Below, one piece after another: positions 40,835 through 52,781 of a stretch of 64,000 nt of DNA (positions are counted from its first letter, which is position 1; each line of letters starts with the position of its first letter). The position numbers and the translations under genes were made by a program. This stretch comes from Neurospora crassa OR74A (Eukaryota; Ascomycota; Sordariomycetes; Sordariales; Sordariaceae). The notes under the pieces were generated by a model. That model did not search any database. It was not told the origin of the DNA and was given only the letters and a program-made list of their open reading frames with translations. The stretch lies in the NCBI RefSeq assembly GCF_000182925.2, contig NC_026506.1, positions 2,170,001 to 2,234,000 of the forward strand. The letters run 5' to 3'.

Positions 40835-41823
40835 AAGGACAAAAACAGGGGCGATGAATCATGGACAGAGGGACGAATATGGTGATATGGGATATGGTGG
40901 TATGGCTGCGATGGCTGCATGAAGGAAAGAACGGTACTGCTACACGAGTATTGGGTGGCATGCGTCGAATTTATGATAGCATCAAGCTTTTTTTTTTCTC
41001 ATCAATTTATTGTCCGACCCGTTTTGGTTTCTTTTTTGGGGCGAAGTTCATTGGCACCGGAGATTACTACTGTTACCTCGCCCCTCCCCGGTGCACAAGA
41101 GCTGTATATAAATGGATTGTTTGCTTGTTATTGATCCTTCAAGTAGTGAGCTTCAGCATCCTGCTACTGGTATACGTTCAAATGTGGTGTTATGGAATTA
41201 GGCAATGCCAAGTTTGTGCATACAACGATTACCCTGGAGACAAAGAGGAGGGCGTGTGGTTTATGTTTGTAATTCAGGAACCAGGAGATGGGTTGTAAGT
41301 TTACTGCGTAATAGACATACTATCATGTTCCACTAAGGGACCCATACAATGTGCGTCATCCCGTAGGGATACCGGTACTTGCTATGTAAGTCTACACTAA
41401 GCAATCGATATTGTAGAGCATCCTGGCTGTATAAGTTATGGTTCTGTCAATTATATCCGCTCCTTGACGCTTGACTTGCCTGGAAGTTCACTTGATGGAT
41501 CGAGATCCCGGTCAGACTTGGCCGAGCACTTCGGAAGACGTTGCGGCTCCGGTACGCCGGTTGATATTCGCGGCCGGCGTGGGGGTTCCTGCATTATCGC
41601 ACGGCAGATAACCGGGAAATCTGGATGCATGACAGTGACATCGGGGCAAACATTCCTCTTGTCTCTCCGAACTTTTTGACAAATCTGTTCGGCACATTTT
41701 GTGTAATTCCGACGCTCATTTGAGGGGAACCACTTCTATTCATCACATCAGTTTCTCCGTTGCCAACACTCGCCGCAAAAAGACTGCGCGAGGTGGTCAC
41801 TATCACCAAAGCACCAAGAGCAA
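40835..41823. other. Intergenic: rsp5 3' flank and amidohydrolase promoter
   Basis: 989 bp between tandem genes. No exon or RNA gene is seen. T-rich runs near 40988 are probably 3' UTR. Confidence 0.4.
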
Positions 41824-43948
41824 ATGGCGCCACCAGCCCCCCGCTCCCCAGGAGTCCTCTACTGGGCTCCCCGCCTCTCGCTCGGCGCCTTAGCCATCGC
41901 CTTCCTCATCCACCTCAACCACCCCGCCTCCTCCTTTTCCCTCTTCGGCCCCAACACCATCCGCAATTCCGACTCTGCCATCACAGCAAAGACCTACTGC
42001 TACACCTCGGTTCTCACCTCCGCCGGCTCTTCTAGAGAAGCCGACTGCTTCTCCGTTTCCCCCGATGGCAGGTTTACAAAGGTGTTTCACTCGGCGGAGG
42101 ATGTCTTGATTGTGGGGGATAATGATTATTTCGATGAGGATGGGGGGAACAACATGGTGGTGGAGACGAAGGCGGGACATGTTATCCCGGGCATCTGGGA
42201 TGGCCATGGACATCTAGTTCAGTATGGAGAGTTTTTGCATTCGGTGGATCTGTTCGGAGCGAGCAGTGTGGAAATGGTGAGGGAGAGAGTTAGGGATTAT
42301 TTGCAAGAGAGGGAAAGGGAGGGGAGCAATGTGGGGAGTAAGGAAAATTGGTAAGTTATGAAAGGAGTGGGTTGAGTGAGTAGATTGAGGGTCAGAATGA
42401 TGGGGGAGGGGAGCACGCACTGCGTGTTGCGCGGGGAGGGAAAGTGAGAGAACGGCTGGCTAACAGACTTTGATCCATCACAGGGCGAGAGGTGTTGGTT
42501 GGGACCAGATGGTATTGGGGGAGATGCCTAGTGCTGTGAGTATCTGTTATGCTTCGGAAGAGAAATAAACGAAAGGGTTGCTAACAAGTCACCAGGCCAT
42601 GCTCGAGTCCGACCCAGCTCTCAAGGGCAAATACATCATGCTCGACCGAGTCGACGTGCATTGTACCTGGGTCTCGCAGGCCATCTTGGACCTTATTCCT
42701 GCCGAGTCGCTCCCGGAGGAGGTCCCCGGTGGTGAGATTATTCGGGAACCGGGCCTAGGAGTCTTCTGCGACAACGCCATGGACATCGTCACTTCACTAT
42801 GGCCCAAGCCCGACGCCGAGCGCAAGAAGACCTTCCTCAAAACTGCCATGAAGGAGCTGCACAAGGTCGGGTTGGTCGGCATGAACGACGCCGGCGTGAC
42901 GCCGACCGACCTGAAGGTGTATGATGAAGCCAGCCGGAACGAAGACTGGTGGACTCTCCGCGTGTACGCCATGATTGAGTGCGGCGAGCGCAATGTCTTC
43001 TGCCCGCTCGAGGCCGACTCTGTCAGAACCCAGCACGAAGACGGTATGCTCACCATCCGCAGCGTCAAGCTCTTTGCCGACGGTGCCTTGGGATCCTGGG
43101 GCAGCGCCATGATCGACCCTTACTCCGACAAACCTTCCACTCGTGGCTCCCTGCTCGTCAACGGCTCAACCCTCGAGTCTCTCGCCCGCTCCTGGTCCAA
43201 CGCGGGGTACCAAGTCAACATCCACGCCATCGGCGACCTGGCCAACCGGTACGCCATCGACGCCCTCGAAGCCGCCCTCAAAGACGCCTGCAATCTTCCC
43301 GACGGAAAGACACTTAAGGACTGCCAGCAAGCCTCCCACCGCTTCCGCATCGAACACTCACAAATTATCCACCCCACCGACCAAGCCCGCATCCGTGATC
43401 TAGGCATCATCCCCTCCATCCAGCCCACGCACGCCACCTCGGACATGGCCTATGCCGAGTTACGCTTGGGCCCCGAGCGCACCGCCACCGAAGCTTACCG
43501 TATGCGCAGCTTGATTCACGAACTGGGAGTCCAGCCTGTTTTGGGGTCCGACTTCCCCGTTGAGCCGCCCAACCCGTTTGAGGGCATGTACGCGGCCGTA
43601 ACGAGGAAGAACCCGCATACGGGCAAGGGAGCCGATGGTGGCGATAAGGGTTGGTATACTGATGAAGCACTCAGTCTTGAGGAGGCGCTTGCAGGCTTTA
43701 CCAAGGGGGTGGCGGGCGGGATGTTTACAGAGGGGAAGACGGGTGTTATTGAAGAGGGCGCATTTGCGGATTGGGTAGTGCTTGATGAGCCGTTGGAAGT
43801 ATTGGCCGCGAGGGACAACGGCGAGGGATTGAGGAAGATTAAGGTTAGGGAAACGTGGGTTGGTGGTAGGAAGGTGTATGATCGGGAGGAGAAGGTGGCG
43901 AAGAAAGTAGTGAATAATGGGGAGGAAGGGGTGAGGGAGGGTTTATGA
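41824..43948 (+). CDS. Membrane-anchored amidohydrolase (amidohydrolase family 3)
   Basis: Three exons (41824-42350, 42484-42535, 42596-43948) give 643 residues. A hydrophobic stretch at about residues 14-32 (APRLSLGALAIAFLIHL) is a likely signal anchor. The catalytic domain shows the metal-binding HxH motif in VIPGIWDGHGHLVQYGE, the metal-ligand loops VNIHAIGDLANRYAIDALE and FRIEHSQIIHP, and the late Asp loop VLGSDFPVEPPNPFEGM. ARGVGWDQMVLGEMPSA is formed by the small middle exon. This architecture resembles the YtcJ/exoenzyme-regulatory amidohydrolases, whose substrates are mostly unknown, so only metal-dependent hydrolysis of a C-N bond is claimed. Introns are 133 and 60 bp with CTAAC branch sites. 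Confidence 0.9.
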
Positions 43949-44414
43949 AGGAGATGTGAAGAAACTGTGAAGGTGAGAGTAAATAGCAAAGGTTGCAAAC
44001 ATGGATGATGTTATGTATGATGGATGCTATGACTGGATAATGTACAACGATGGTTGATTCTACATGACAAGAGATACAAGGGTCGTGTGAACGAGAACGT
44101 GTTTTGGTTCTTTGTCGAATTAGACAAAATCTCTGTCCAAAGAGACTATGTCAGCGTCCGTCCACTTTCTGTTATCACCGTCTCGACCGTTTCGATAAGA
44201 AATCAATAATTCCTTTTCTTATCTTATTTCGAATTATCATGTTTTTGCTTCCCATCCCTCGTGCCCATTACGACGAAGAGCAATAAAGAGGCAGAACACA
44301 GTCAAAGATCACCAAGGAACCGAAGACCAAACTCGCTTGCGATCTGTAGTTACGATATTGACCCATGCGTTTTCAATCACCCATCATTACACGCGGCACC
44401 CCTTAGGCCCCCCC
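43949..44414. other. Convergent intergenic spacer
   Basis: 466 bp between the convergent amidohydrolase and nitronate monooxygenase stop codons. I see no feature beyond probable 3' UTR sequence. Confidence 0.4.
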
Positions 44415-45996
44415 TTAAGCAGCAAAAGCCTGAATCTTCTTGATCCTCTCTTTGGCCTCTTCCCTCAACTCCCTAACAATATCGCCAGCCGGCCTCTGGT
44501 CCTTTATCAGACCCACAGCAGTCCCGCTGCACATAGACATACCAGTTAGCAAACAGCATCAACAGTCTTTTTGCAAGATAAAGGAAAGAAGAGAGAGAGA
44601 AAAAAAAAAAACATACGACCAAGTCACAGCCCGCGAGTTATCCCCAGAGCTCGCTGCCTCCTTGAACTTCTTGTGATTCTCTTCAAAGGGGACACCGGCC
44701 GCGTGGTCGTCGTAGGAGGCATTGCGAACGGCTCGCCCGTCGTAGACGTTGTGCCAGATTGTGTTGCAGTTGATTTGGTCGTGGAAATGGGATCTATGAT
44801 CTGGTTGTCAGGAGGCTGCTGCTGGTGTGCAGTTCAGGGTTAAAAGGGTATGACTAACTTGACGGTGTTGAGACCACCATCGTTTGTCTCGAGGATGACC
44901 TTCCTGCGGAACTCGGGGGTGGAAGCTTCGACTGCTACGGTGAACTGAAAGGGAGGCTTGTCAGTACTTCTTTTCCCATCCAGAAGGAGGGGGAAAAGGG
45001 GGGGGGAGGGATCTGGAGAAGAACTTACCCTAGTACCCAATACCACACCCTCGGCGCCTATTAATCAATTTAACCAGGTAGTTAGCACATCGTCACCCAT
45101 CTCGTCATATTCACCCACCACTTATCCTCATCCATTTCACTTCACTTCCCCAGAGAGAACACAGAAAAGAAAACTCACCTAGACCCAGCGCCCCTACAAC
45201 CCCCCTCCCATCCGCCACACCTCCCGCCGCCACAACCACCACCTCTCGTTCCTTGAACTCTCTATCAAGCATATCCCTAACCTCCGGTACCAAACTCACA
45301 ATCCCACTCCCTGTAGCAAGCTGATGCCCTCCCGCATCGATCCCTTGCGCAACAATCACATCTGCCCCATCTGCCGCCGCCTTCCTTGCATCTTTCACCG
45401 TGCCTACTTGAAAGAATACCACGAACCCCGAAGCGTGAAGGGCCTCGATGATTTGCTTTGCTGTTCCCTTTGCGCCAGGCTCGGAAGAGGCCTCGAAATC
45501 CGGGTCGTTGGCGAAGAGCCAGACTGCTTGCGGGGAGTGTTCGATCAGGATGGGCAGGACGGTGTCGGTTACGTAGGGAACGGAGATGGTGTGGGTTAAA
45601 ATGAGGCCGACGCCAATGCCGGGGAGAGGGGTGAGGGGGCGGTCGGTAAGACCGAGGCGGCTGCGGGCGGAGGCGAGTTCGGTAGAGAGGGCGGTTAGGT
45701 GGGAGGAGCCGGGGCGGAAGTCGGAGCCGCCGGCGACAAAGCCTGGAAAAGGTTGCGCGGTGGTGTTAGTGCTGGGGGGTGTTGTAGATGAGATGGGTGA
45801 GTGGTAATGAGAGAAGGGGAGACGAACCAATACCGCCGGCCTTGGATACCTCGGCCGCAAGAGTGCCGTTGGCGATGAGATACATGGGGGCGCTGATGAT
45901 GACGGGGTTCTTGGTGGTGGGGAACCAGGAGTTCAGCTTCGTGAGGGCCGCTTGGGCAGATTCCTCCTTCTTGCTGCTGTGGCCTGGGAAGTGCAT
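44415..45996 (-). CDS. Nitronate monooxygenase (2-nitropropane dioxygenase family)
   Basis: Six exons (45996-45828, 45742-45179, 45057-45029, 44944-44859, 44793-44617, 44526-44415) encode 378 residues. This FMN enzyme oxidises alkyl nitronates and protects cells from propionate-3-nitronate and related poisons. KNPVIISAPMYLIANGTLAAEVSKAGGIG starts the TIM barrel (given here as the family start at about residues 30-58), the class motif AQGIDAGGH is near residue 200, and the FMN-phosphate loop AAGGVADGRG followed by GAEGVVLGTRF is built by exons 2-4, including a 29-nt exon. The HDQINCNTIW and SGTAVGLIKDQRPAGDIV segments match the C-terminal part of fungal members. Introns are 85, 121, 84, 65 and 90 bp. 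It is tandem with the Vtc5-like gene. Confidence 0.9.
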
Positions 45997-46775
45997 GTTT
46001 ATTGGTATATCTTGTTGATTCTGATTTCAAGTGTCTTTGGTGTTGTTGTTATGGTTGGTGAATGATTGTGAGGTGAGGTGCGGGGTGACGGTATGCTTAT
46101 ATAAATACTCCAACTCGGCGATGAGGTTCTCCGCGGAGGTTGTACTTACACCACAACTCAAAGTGGAGAAGGGTCACTCTTATATACGACAACAGCCGAT
46201 CGCGTTCCGGTGGCTATGTTGAGTAACTTGCGACTTTCTCGAAAACTTGCTGTATTCCTGAACGATTTCCTGATTGGGATGTTTGGTATGGGTCCGGACA
46301 TGGGGTGAATTACCGAGGAGAATAGGTAGGTGATTCACACTTGCACCGTTCCTTTCCCCACAAGGTCCCTCGGTCAAATAGTTGAACATTGACAGATGAA
46401 ATCTGAACTTGGGAAGAAAGGGAAGCATGAGATCAGACACCCTGAGTATATATTATGTGTCTCTAGGATGAGGCGGCAATGCCATTCAATCGAAAAGTCG
46501 CGGTCATAGGTGAATGTATAGTAAGTACTGTCTGTTTTTGGATCAGTCATCAATATGATCTATCGCTAGATGACGTTGTGGGTCTGGTAGCCCCAATCCG
46601 CTGTCTGTCTATTCAATGTTGCCCTTTGAGCTACCCAAGGCCTTTGAACAGAGCTGTGTGCAACACATGAGTTGCTGTCAATCGTTATCAAGAGCTTCAA
46701 GGCTCCCGTATCCCTTTGGCCCTTGGCATGGGCAACATACTCTCACCTGCATGACCGCATAAGCATTGGCAGCCA
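45997..46775. other. Intergenic: NMO promoter
   Basis: 779 bp between tandem minus-strand genes. No exon is evident. It must carry the nitronate monooxygenase promoter and the 3' UTR of the SPX gene. Confidence 0.4.
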
Positions 46776-48452
46776 TCAGGGCGCCTTTCCCACCATCAAG
46801 ACCAACAATATCGCATTGCCGACGCACGCCACTACAAATGTCACCCACACCGCAATCTCTCCTATCATCGAAGGTGCTTGAAACTCGTGCCTCGAATTCC
46901 ACATGCACAACGCAGCGACTGCCGTGCCCAGCGAGGTGACGATCCCGACTGTCACGCCAGCATCTACCTCCATTCTCATCTTGTGGCGGCCCGTCATAAT
47001 CAACATTGTCGCAATACCCATCAGCACAAACGTGACCAGGTAGCAGCCCCAAGTGCCCCAAAACAACGTTTCGTCGCGATGGCGTGCAATGCGTTGTTGT
47101 TCTAGGCTTCGGTAGCCCGACTCCGGAAACTCCTCAGAAGACGCATAGCCGTAAGAGCCTCTTCTCTCGGCGCGCCAACGACCACGGCTGAAGCTGTGTG
47201 GAGGCGAGTTTGTGAAGCGATCGCTGACGTTGTCATCGTCGATGTCGGTGTCGATGGGGGCAACGCCAGGAGGGTATGTAAAATAGCTGGGCGGCGCGAG
47301 GGTCGCGCCGTACCGGTCGGTCGACTGGGTTTGCGAGGATCCTAGTAGAGGCTGCTGTTCTGTACTTTCGTTTGCGCGTTGGTCTGGTGTTGATTCCTGA
47401 CCACGCCCCATGATTTTCTTCATCGGCGACGAGATCCAGTTCATTATGCTGCTTACACCAGGGAATTTCATCTCTTCATCCGGGTTGATATAGATGGCAT
47501 ATTCATCGCAACGGTCGTCGCCGGCTTCGCTGCCGTGGTCATATTCGTTCCAATATCCTGTCGGGGCATCATCCTCGGGAACAATGGTCACGTTAGGCAC
47601 GAGTCGGTGTTCCCCAGCGCTGGCCGGGCGGGTGGGCGTGGCGGGCTGGGTAGGTGGAGAGGAACTGCCACTACGACTCGAATCTCTCGGCGAGGCAGAG
47701 CGTATCGTCTGTAGCAGGTTTTCGTATTGTGATTGAAGCCGGGAGAAGTCACGCTTGGTGAAGCTTTTGGGGTTCGCCAGGATGGTTTCCCTGAACCGCG
47801 AGCCGAGAGTCGCCGAGCCCGTCCATTTCCGGTACTTCTTTAGAATCTTGCGAAAGGCAACGGTGTGTGCATTGACAAAGCGTTGGAGGGCCTGGATCTC
47901 GTCACCGCATTGTAGCAATTCTTGTTCGTATCTTGCAAATTGGCGCTGTCTTTTGGTCGAAGTGCGCGTTCTCGTAGAGGCAGCGCATCGGACAATATGG
48001 GCGTGTATTTGATTGGACAAGTGTTCTGGCGACGTGTGTCAAGATGTTAGTAATACGCGGCCGGAGTTGGGAGAATAGAGTGGCAGCGAGACGAGGTAAA
48101 CATACGAAGACGGCGCGCTATTTCGTCCGCTTTGCTTGATACAAACAGATCGACACGATCATGTTGTCGGCAAAGCTCGTCGTAGAGGTCGTCTTCAAAC
48201 TTTGAGAGTGCGGCGGCTTGGTGGCCTGGAATGGCAATCGCGGTTCCCTGAGACCTGGTGGTGTGCGCCTTGATGTAGTGTTTTAGCGAGTTGTAGTCGA
48301 TGTTATCTGCTCGGTTGAGGTAAAGATCAGCAGGCATTCGTTGGTGAGATGTGGCACAGTCATCGGCAAAACCGGCGGAACAAGACGGGGAAAGACATAC
48401 GGATTCGCCATTGGGGGACAGACTCCCTGTCAAACTGCTCCCCAAACTTCAT
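46776..48452 (-). CDS. vtc5: SPX domain / DUF202 membrane protein, Vtc5-like
   Basis: Three exons (48452-48401, 48306-48106, 48025-46776) give 500 residues. The N-terminal SPX domain (about 1-160) starts MKFGEQFDRESVPQWRIHN and contains LKHYIK and the basic helix FRKILKKYRKWTG that binds inositol pyrophosphates. A Ser/Pro-rich linker follows. The last 98 residues hold three helices (about 405-428, 441-461, 473-496) of the DUF202/VTC1 type starting TLFWGTWGCYLVTF. There is no central polyphosphate polymerase domain. That order equals yeast Vtc5, an accessory subunit of the vacuolar polyphosphate polymerase complex, though this protein is much shorter than yeast Vtc5 (869 residues as I recall). 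A role in phosphate storage is inferred. Introns are 94 and 80 bp. Confidence 0.88.
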
Positions 48453-50044
48453 TCCTGGTAGATGTGGTGGGCTGTAGTGGTGGTTGTACGGGTGTAGAGA
48501 TTGGCACTTGTAATGCACGTATTGCAAGAAATGTCCTTTCACAACGTCGTCGAATCCCGTCTTGGGAGAGGTTACACCCGGTGGCGTCGATGTACGAAAT
48601 AAACCGGTCTGCTGGGACTTTGATGGTCTGTACCGCTCCAAAAACCTGCTTCTTCTTTGTGCCTTTGTTTTGGTTCAAGTCGACGCCAAAGGCAGTGCAA
48701 AAAAGGCCGGAATGAATCTGTAATGACGATGTTGTTGGAGGGAGGCAAGCGGTTATATGCACAGATAAGAGAGGTAGTGTACAACTGTCTGTCGGGAACC
48801 CGCACCAGCGTCTCTTGCACCAACGGCACTGTGGCTATGACGAAAGTGTGGGATAAAAGCTTTGATCGCTGGCGGAGACGGTCTGGGGGAATGGGGACTG
48901 GACAGCCCAGGGTGTTGACTGTCTGAGGTCGTGATAAGGACGACCGGGGGACCGTGTGGGCTTGGAGAAGACGGTGAAGTTTCAACCGAGCGATCAACAC
49001 AAACACTTCAGATTCGTTTCGGATGGCTGGAGACGGAGCGTCGCTAGACTTAGTTGGTAGAGTGGTCTAGAATGGCTGGCCAACGGTTGACTGCCGTCAT
49101 TTGCGCTTAGTCTTTAGTGTGAACGTCGACCGAAGGCTGCAAGGAACTGGCGGGGAGAAAAGTGAAAGGAGACAAAGACGACGAAGATGGCAGAGAAGAA
49201 AGGAAGAAACGAAGTGTAGTAGTGTATGTGACGACAGGCCGAGCCGAAGTGAATCTGAAGAGCCATCAAATCTGAGACAAGCAGAGAGACAACTTGATAA
49301 CTAAGTAAGCTGGAGTCACAGGCTTTTGAGAAAGCCAAGGAATCAAAATCAAGAAGGTCCTGTCCATCCAATGCGAACGAGAGGAACCACCTTCCACTCG
49401 ACCTTTCTCAGTGGGTAAGTGGGTCTTTCTGCCAGGACCCAATGCAGCCCGGTCCGGGTCCCTCCAGGGCAGGGAAATCTTTGGTGGAACCTCGAGGTTT
49501 CCTGTGGGCTCTTTACACTACACTACGACGTAGCAGAAGTGGAGATGGAACCAACTGAGTTTGTGGTGTCCATCCTCTGCAACCATGTCCGTCAATGAGG
49601 TTTTCTTTTTGTTGGTTATCTTCAGGAACTTGCTTCAGTTCCTGGCCTCCCGTCTTTACCGTCCCGGAATATGGTTTTTGATTGGCACGGTTCCTTAATA
49701 GTTCCACCCTGGTCTAGAATCATCGGCCCTGTCATAGTTCAGTAAGCAGGCACGTGCTTGGGGCTGCCCGTGTCGTTGCCCGGGAAGCTACCCTCGGGAA
49801 CGGTTATGGTAGACCTGCAATCTCTCCCCTTCTTTGTTCGGCTAAAAGGCACGCGACCAAGTGTTCTGTGTGTTTACCTTATCCACAAGCGAGCGTTTGT
49901 CGAGGATGAGTCTGGGCTATCACCAACTCGTTTATTATTGATCTACAAATTCATGCTAAAAGTTTTGTTAGCGCGAGACGTACAACGTCTTCAAACGAGG
50001 AAGAGAATCACTGACTATGGCGCTGCTATTGGTCTAGAAACACG
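48453..50044. other. Intergenic upstream of vtc5-like gene
   Basis: 1.6 kb with no supported exon. A palindromic CTAGAC..GTCTAG hairpin with a box A-like GTTGGTAGAGTGG near 49047 resembles a tRNA D arm but has no box B partner. The region should include the promoter of the SPX gene. Confidence 0.4.
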
Positions 50045-50051
50045 CCAAAAC
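50045..50051. repeat. Left target-site duplication of the MITE-like element
   Basis: CCAAAAC directly precedes the left terminal inverted repeat and recurs at 50431-50437 directly after the right one. With one shared C the duplication could be read as 8 bp. Confidence 0.6.
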
Positions 50052-50430
50052 CCGACCCGGATAAAGCGACTGTGCTCGATTCCATATGGCCTGTGTGGGT
50101 CCCATACAAATCGACAGCCAAGCTCAGCCAAGACCCAAAGCTTGGCATCTGTCGCGCCAACTTTCGCGACCGCAAGTCACCACCAAAGTCACCACCAAAT
50201 GTCATTATCTTAACAACGATAATAAGAACTTAAAACCACCTTTTTTTAAAGCGTTGGACTTTCATTCACACGCAGGGGCCTCTCACCGGCCCCCTACACC
50301 CCCGGAACTAACCCTAACGCCTAACCCTAACCACTAACCCTAACCACTAATCTAGGTTACCGGGAGGTGACATGTGCCTTGGCCCACACAGGCTGTTTGG
50401 AATCGCGCACAGTCGCTTTATCCGGGTCGG
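50052..50430. mobile_element. MITE-like non-autonomous DNA transposon (379 bp)
   Basis: The ends are inverted copies of each other. The outer 24 bp (CCGACCCGGATAAAGCGACT and GTGC) match exactly, and the match continues with about 4 differences to 49 bp, through CGATTCCA and CCTGTGTGGG. Both ends are flanked by CCAAAAC, a 7-bp (possibly 8-bp) target-site duplication. There is no transposase frame. Size, inverted ends and duplication fit a miniature inverted-repeat element; a 7-8 bp duplication would suit a hAT-like or similar mobiliser, but the family is not established. The interior carries telomere-like repeats at 50308-50350. The good match between the ends suggests a fairly recent insertion. 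Confidence 0.75.
50308..50350. repeat. Interstitial telomere-like repeats (CCCTAA type)
   Basis: Forty-three bases are made of CTAACC/CCCTAA units with small spacers (CTAACCCTAACG, CCTAACCCTAACCA, CTAACCCTAACCA). The fungal telomere repeat is TTAGGG, and CCCTAA is its complement. The array is short, imperfect and lies inside the inverted-repeat element. Confidence 0.8.
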
Positions 50431-50437
50431 CCAAAAC
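50431..50437. repeat. Right target-site duplication of the MITE-like element
   Basis: CCAAAAC, identical to the left copy at 50045-50051, directly follows the right inverted repeat. Confidence 0.6.
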
Positions 50438-52781
50438 CACCTCCAGGGTAACAACGATTGATCGTCCTCCACCAGGTTCCCCATACACACCCATTATGGT
50501 TGCGTAACTGGCTCGTCCAGGACAAAAAGAAAAACATGGTCTCCAGAACATGATGTCAACGGCATATTGACAAAACACCTACGAGTTTGTAAGGCTGTAG
50601 ACACTTGTTGAGAACCATAAATGACCATGAAGACGAATAAAAGAGGTAAAATTAACGAGAGGAAATGTCATGATTCTGGTCTGGGCCGGCTGCAGTCTCT
50701 TTCATTTTGTCTCGACCGAGGTTAGGTAGGTACGGTACTCAAGCATTTGCACCGTGGTCCTACCAAGAGAAAACGATCGAGTTGCCACTGGTACAGCTGC
50801 AAGACGGCTCCCAACAGCATAGATGGGGTGGGGCGACGGACAGGTGCTCTTGACAAGTCGTGTTGTGAAGACCTGTTGTGGGATGCAGTTTCTCCTCTCA
50901 CCCTCACATAGAGCCTGCCAGAAGGGAGGCGGATATGGAAAATAGAAAAGAATGAATCGGCCCGTCCGGATTTTCACAAGGAGATCTCCTTCGCTTGACA
51001 AATTAGGTAACATCCGGCAACTCAAAAGTATTTCCCGTCCCTCCATCTCGACGTATCTTCCAGCTCTGTAACCAAACAGTGTGCGATTGGCAGTTACATA
51101 GTGTGAGCCAACCGAAACTTCTCTCGCGACCTCCTGTACGACTTTGGAAATGTTGCCGTTAACTTGGCCATTCTACTCTAGGTAGGTAGCAGAGATAGAT
51201 GGTGTGATGCGATTGGACCGAGCAACGCCACTTAGCGATCAAGTTCATGTGTCGTACTATACAGGAGGCCACTGACACTTGATGGGATCCTCGCCGTTCA
51301 CGACAGCAAGTTAGTGGTTACATAGCAAACATCTTCACCGTGAGGTTCACAGTTATTTCCCGGCGAACATGAAAAAGAGGTCATATTGAGAGCACGCAAC
51401 GCACGACCATAGAGGCTGGGATCACCAAAGCCACCATCGCCCTCACATTGACCTCGGCAACCGCTAAAGAACATGATACAATTCCCTGGCCTGGGATACG
51501 AAGGTCTTGAGTATCACTCGCAGCTCGGCTCGGCGGGACACTCTCCCGCGAGTTGCATTCAATGAAGGCTTAGACGGTCCAGACCCTAATGCAGCACGTC
51601 AACGCTGCTGTCGTATTTTGAAAGAATACCTCATGGTCCGTCAAAATTCTCACGGGCGATACCATATGCATAGGGATGTGGCTTGTGAAGGAACTTCAAC
51701 AAGTGTTATGACTTGCAGCATCTTTCCCCGAAGGTGCGCAAATAACACCCTTACATTTCTACTATGTAATAAGAGCTTTCTCTGCACGTTATCCAGACCA
51801 TGAAGAAGAGCCGGCTGGGTAAGTAGCCTACCTCTACAGAAAATAGTCCATCAACGTCTGTCGCAGAGATCTCATTACGATGTTGAAAAGAACACGAGAA
51901 GCATACTGTAATGTAGCTAGTATGAGGCAAACCTAGCGCTCTTCCTCAATGGGGTTAATCGTTGGTTTAACATTTTACAGTTCTTGCACAATTTAATTAC
52001 CTTTTACCGTTTGACAAGAAACTTCCAGTTACGACGAAAGTGAAGCGGCGAAAGATACAATAGACTATGTACGAGCTGATGGGATTGATAGGGTAGTCTG
52101 GAATTTTAGATAAGGAAGTGCTGATAACAAGCTAGGTGCCTGTGTCGAAACGGCGACTTCACCTATCCAACAGCACTGGAGATCGTTGCGTGATTGCTTA
52201 CTGAGTTTCCAGTAACTTCAGAGTAACTCGCTAGCGTATGCTATATTTAAAAAAAGGTCATTGTGAATTCATCCCCTCTCTCAAGCTTGATGTCGAGCAT
52301 CTCCTTTGAGACTGCATGCACTTTGTGGTTTGTTTACTTGACATTGTCATCCGATTATAAGTGTTAAGGCAACCTCGTCTTATAGCGGTGCACCGCCCTG
52401 AAGCTTAACAACAAGAGAAGTGGGACCTACTTCCATTTCCAGAGAGCAGAATCACCCATCATTGGTCAATTCACAGCCAGCCCCATAAGCTGGTGCGGGG
52501 ACGCCTGCCTCCACGCTTCGCCGTTTCCTGGACCTTGGAGAGCGCTATGGCAGAAAAAATTTTGGTCCATCAATATCGCCGGCTGGCAACCAAACATCGT
52601 CAGGTCGAACTTTTTTTTGTTTTGGTACGGGCAACGGCAAACACCGACGCCCTGCCATTTCTTAGTCAAGCGTCCATATTGAACCCTCAAGTCAGACACT
52701 TGTATGACAAGGCCAGCCTCGATACCCTAGCCTTGATTGATCTTCTTACAGCATTAGTCCAACCCTACCTAAAAAACAGAC
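50438..52781. other. Intergenic upstream of mpp10
   Basis: 2.3 kb without a supported gene. The middle part (about 51.8-52.3 kb) looks relatively A+T-rich. The last few hundred bases should be the mpp10 promoter and leader. Short frames near 50702-51046 (-) and 51507-51803 (+) have no motifs and were not called. Confidence 0.4.

Noticed and set aside
49040-49068. Box A-like GTTGGTAGAGTGG in a CTAGAC..GTCTAG hairpin
   Set aside because: No box B (GGTTCGANTCC) occurs within a tRNA-sized distance, so it is not a tRNA gene.
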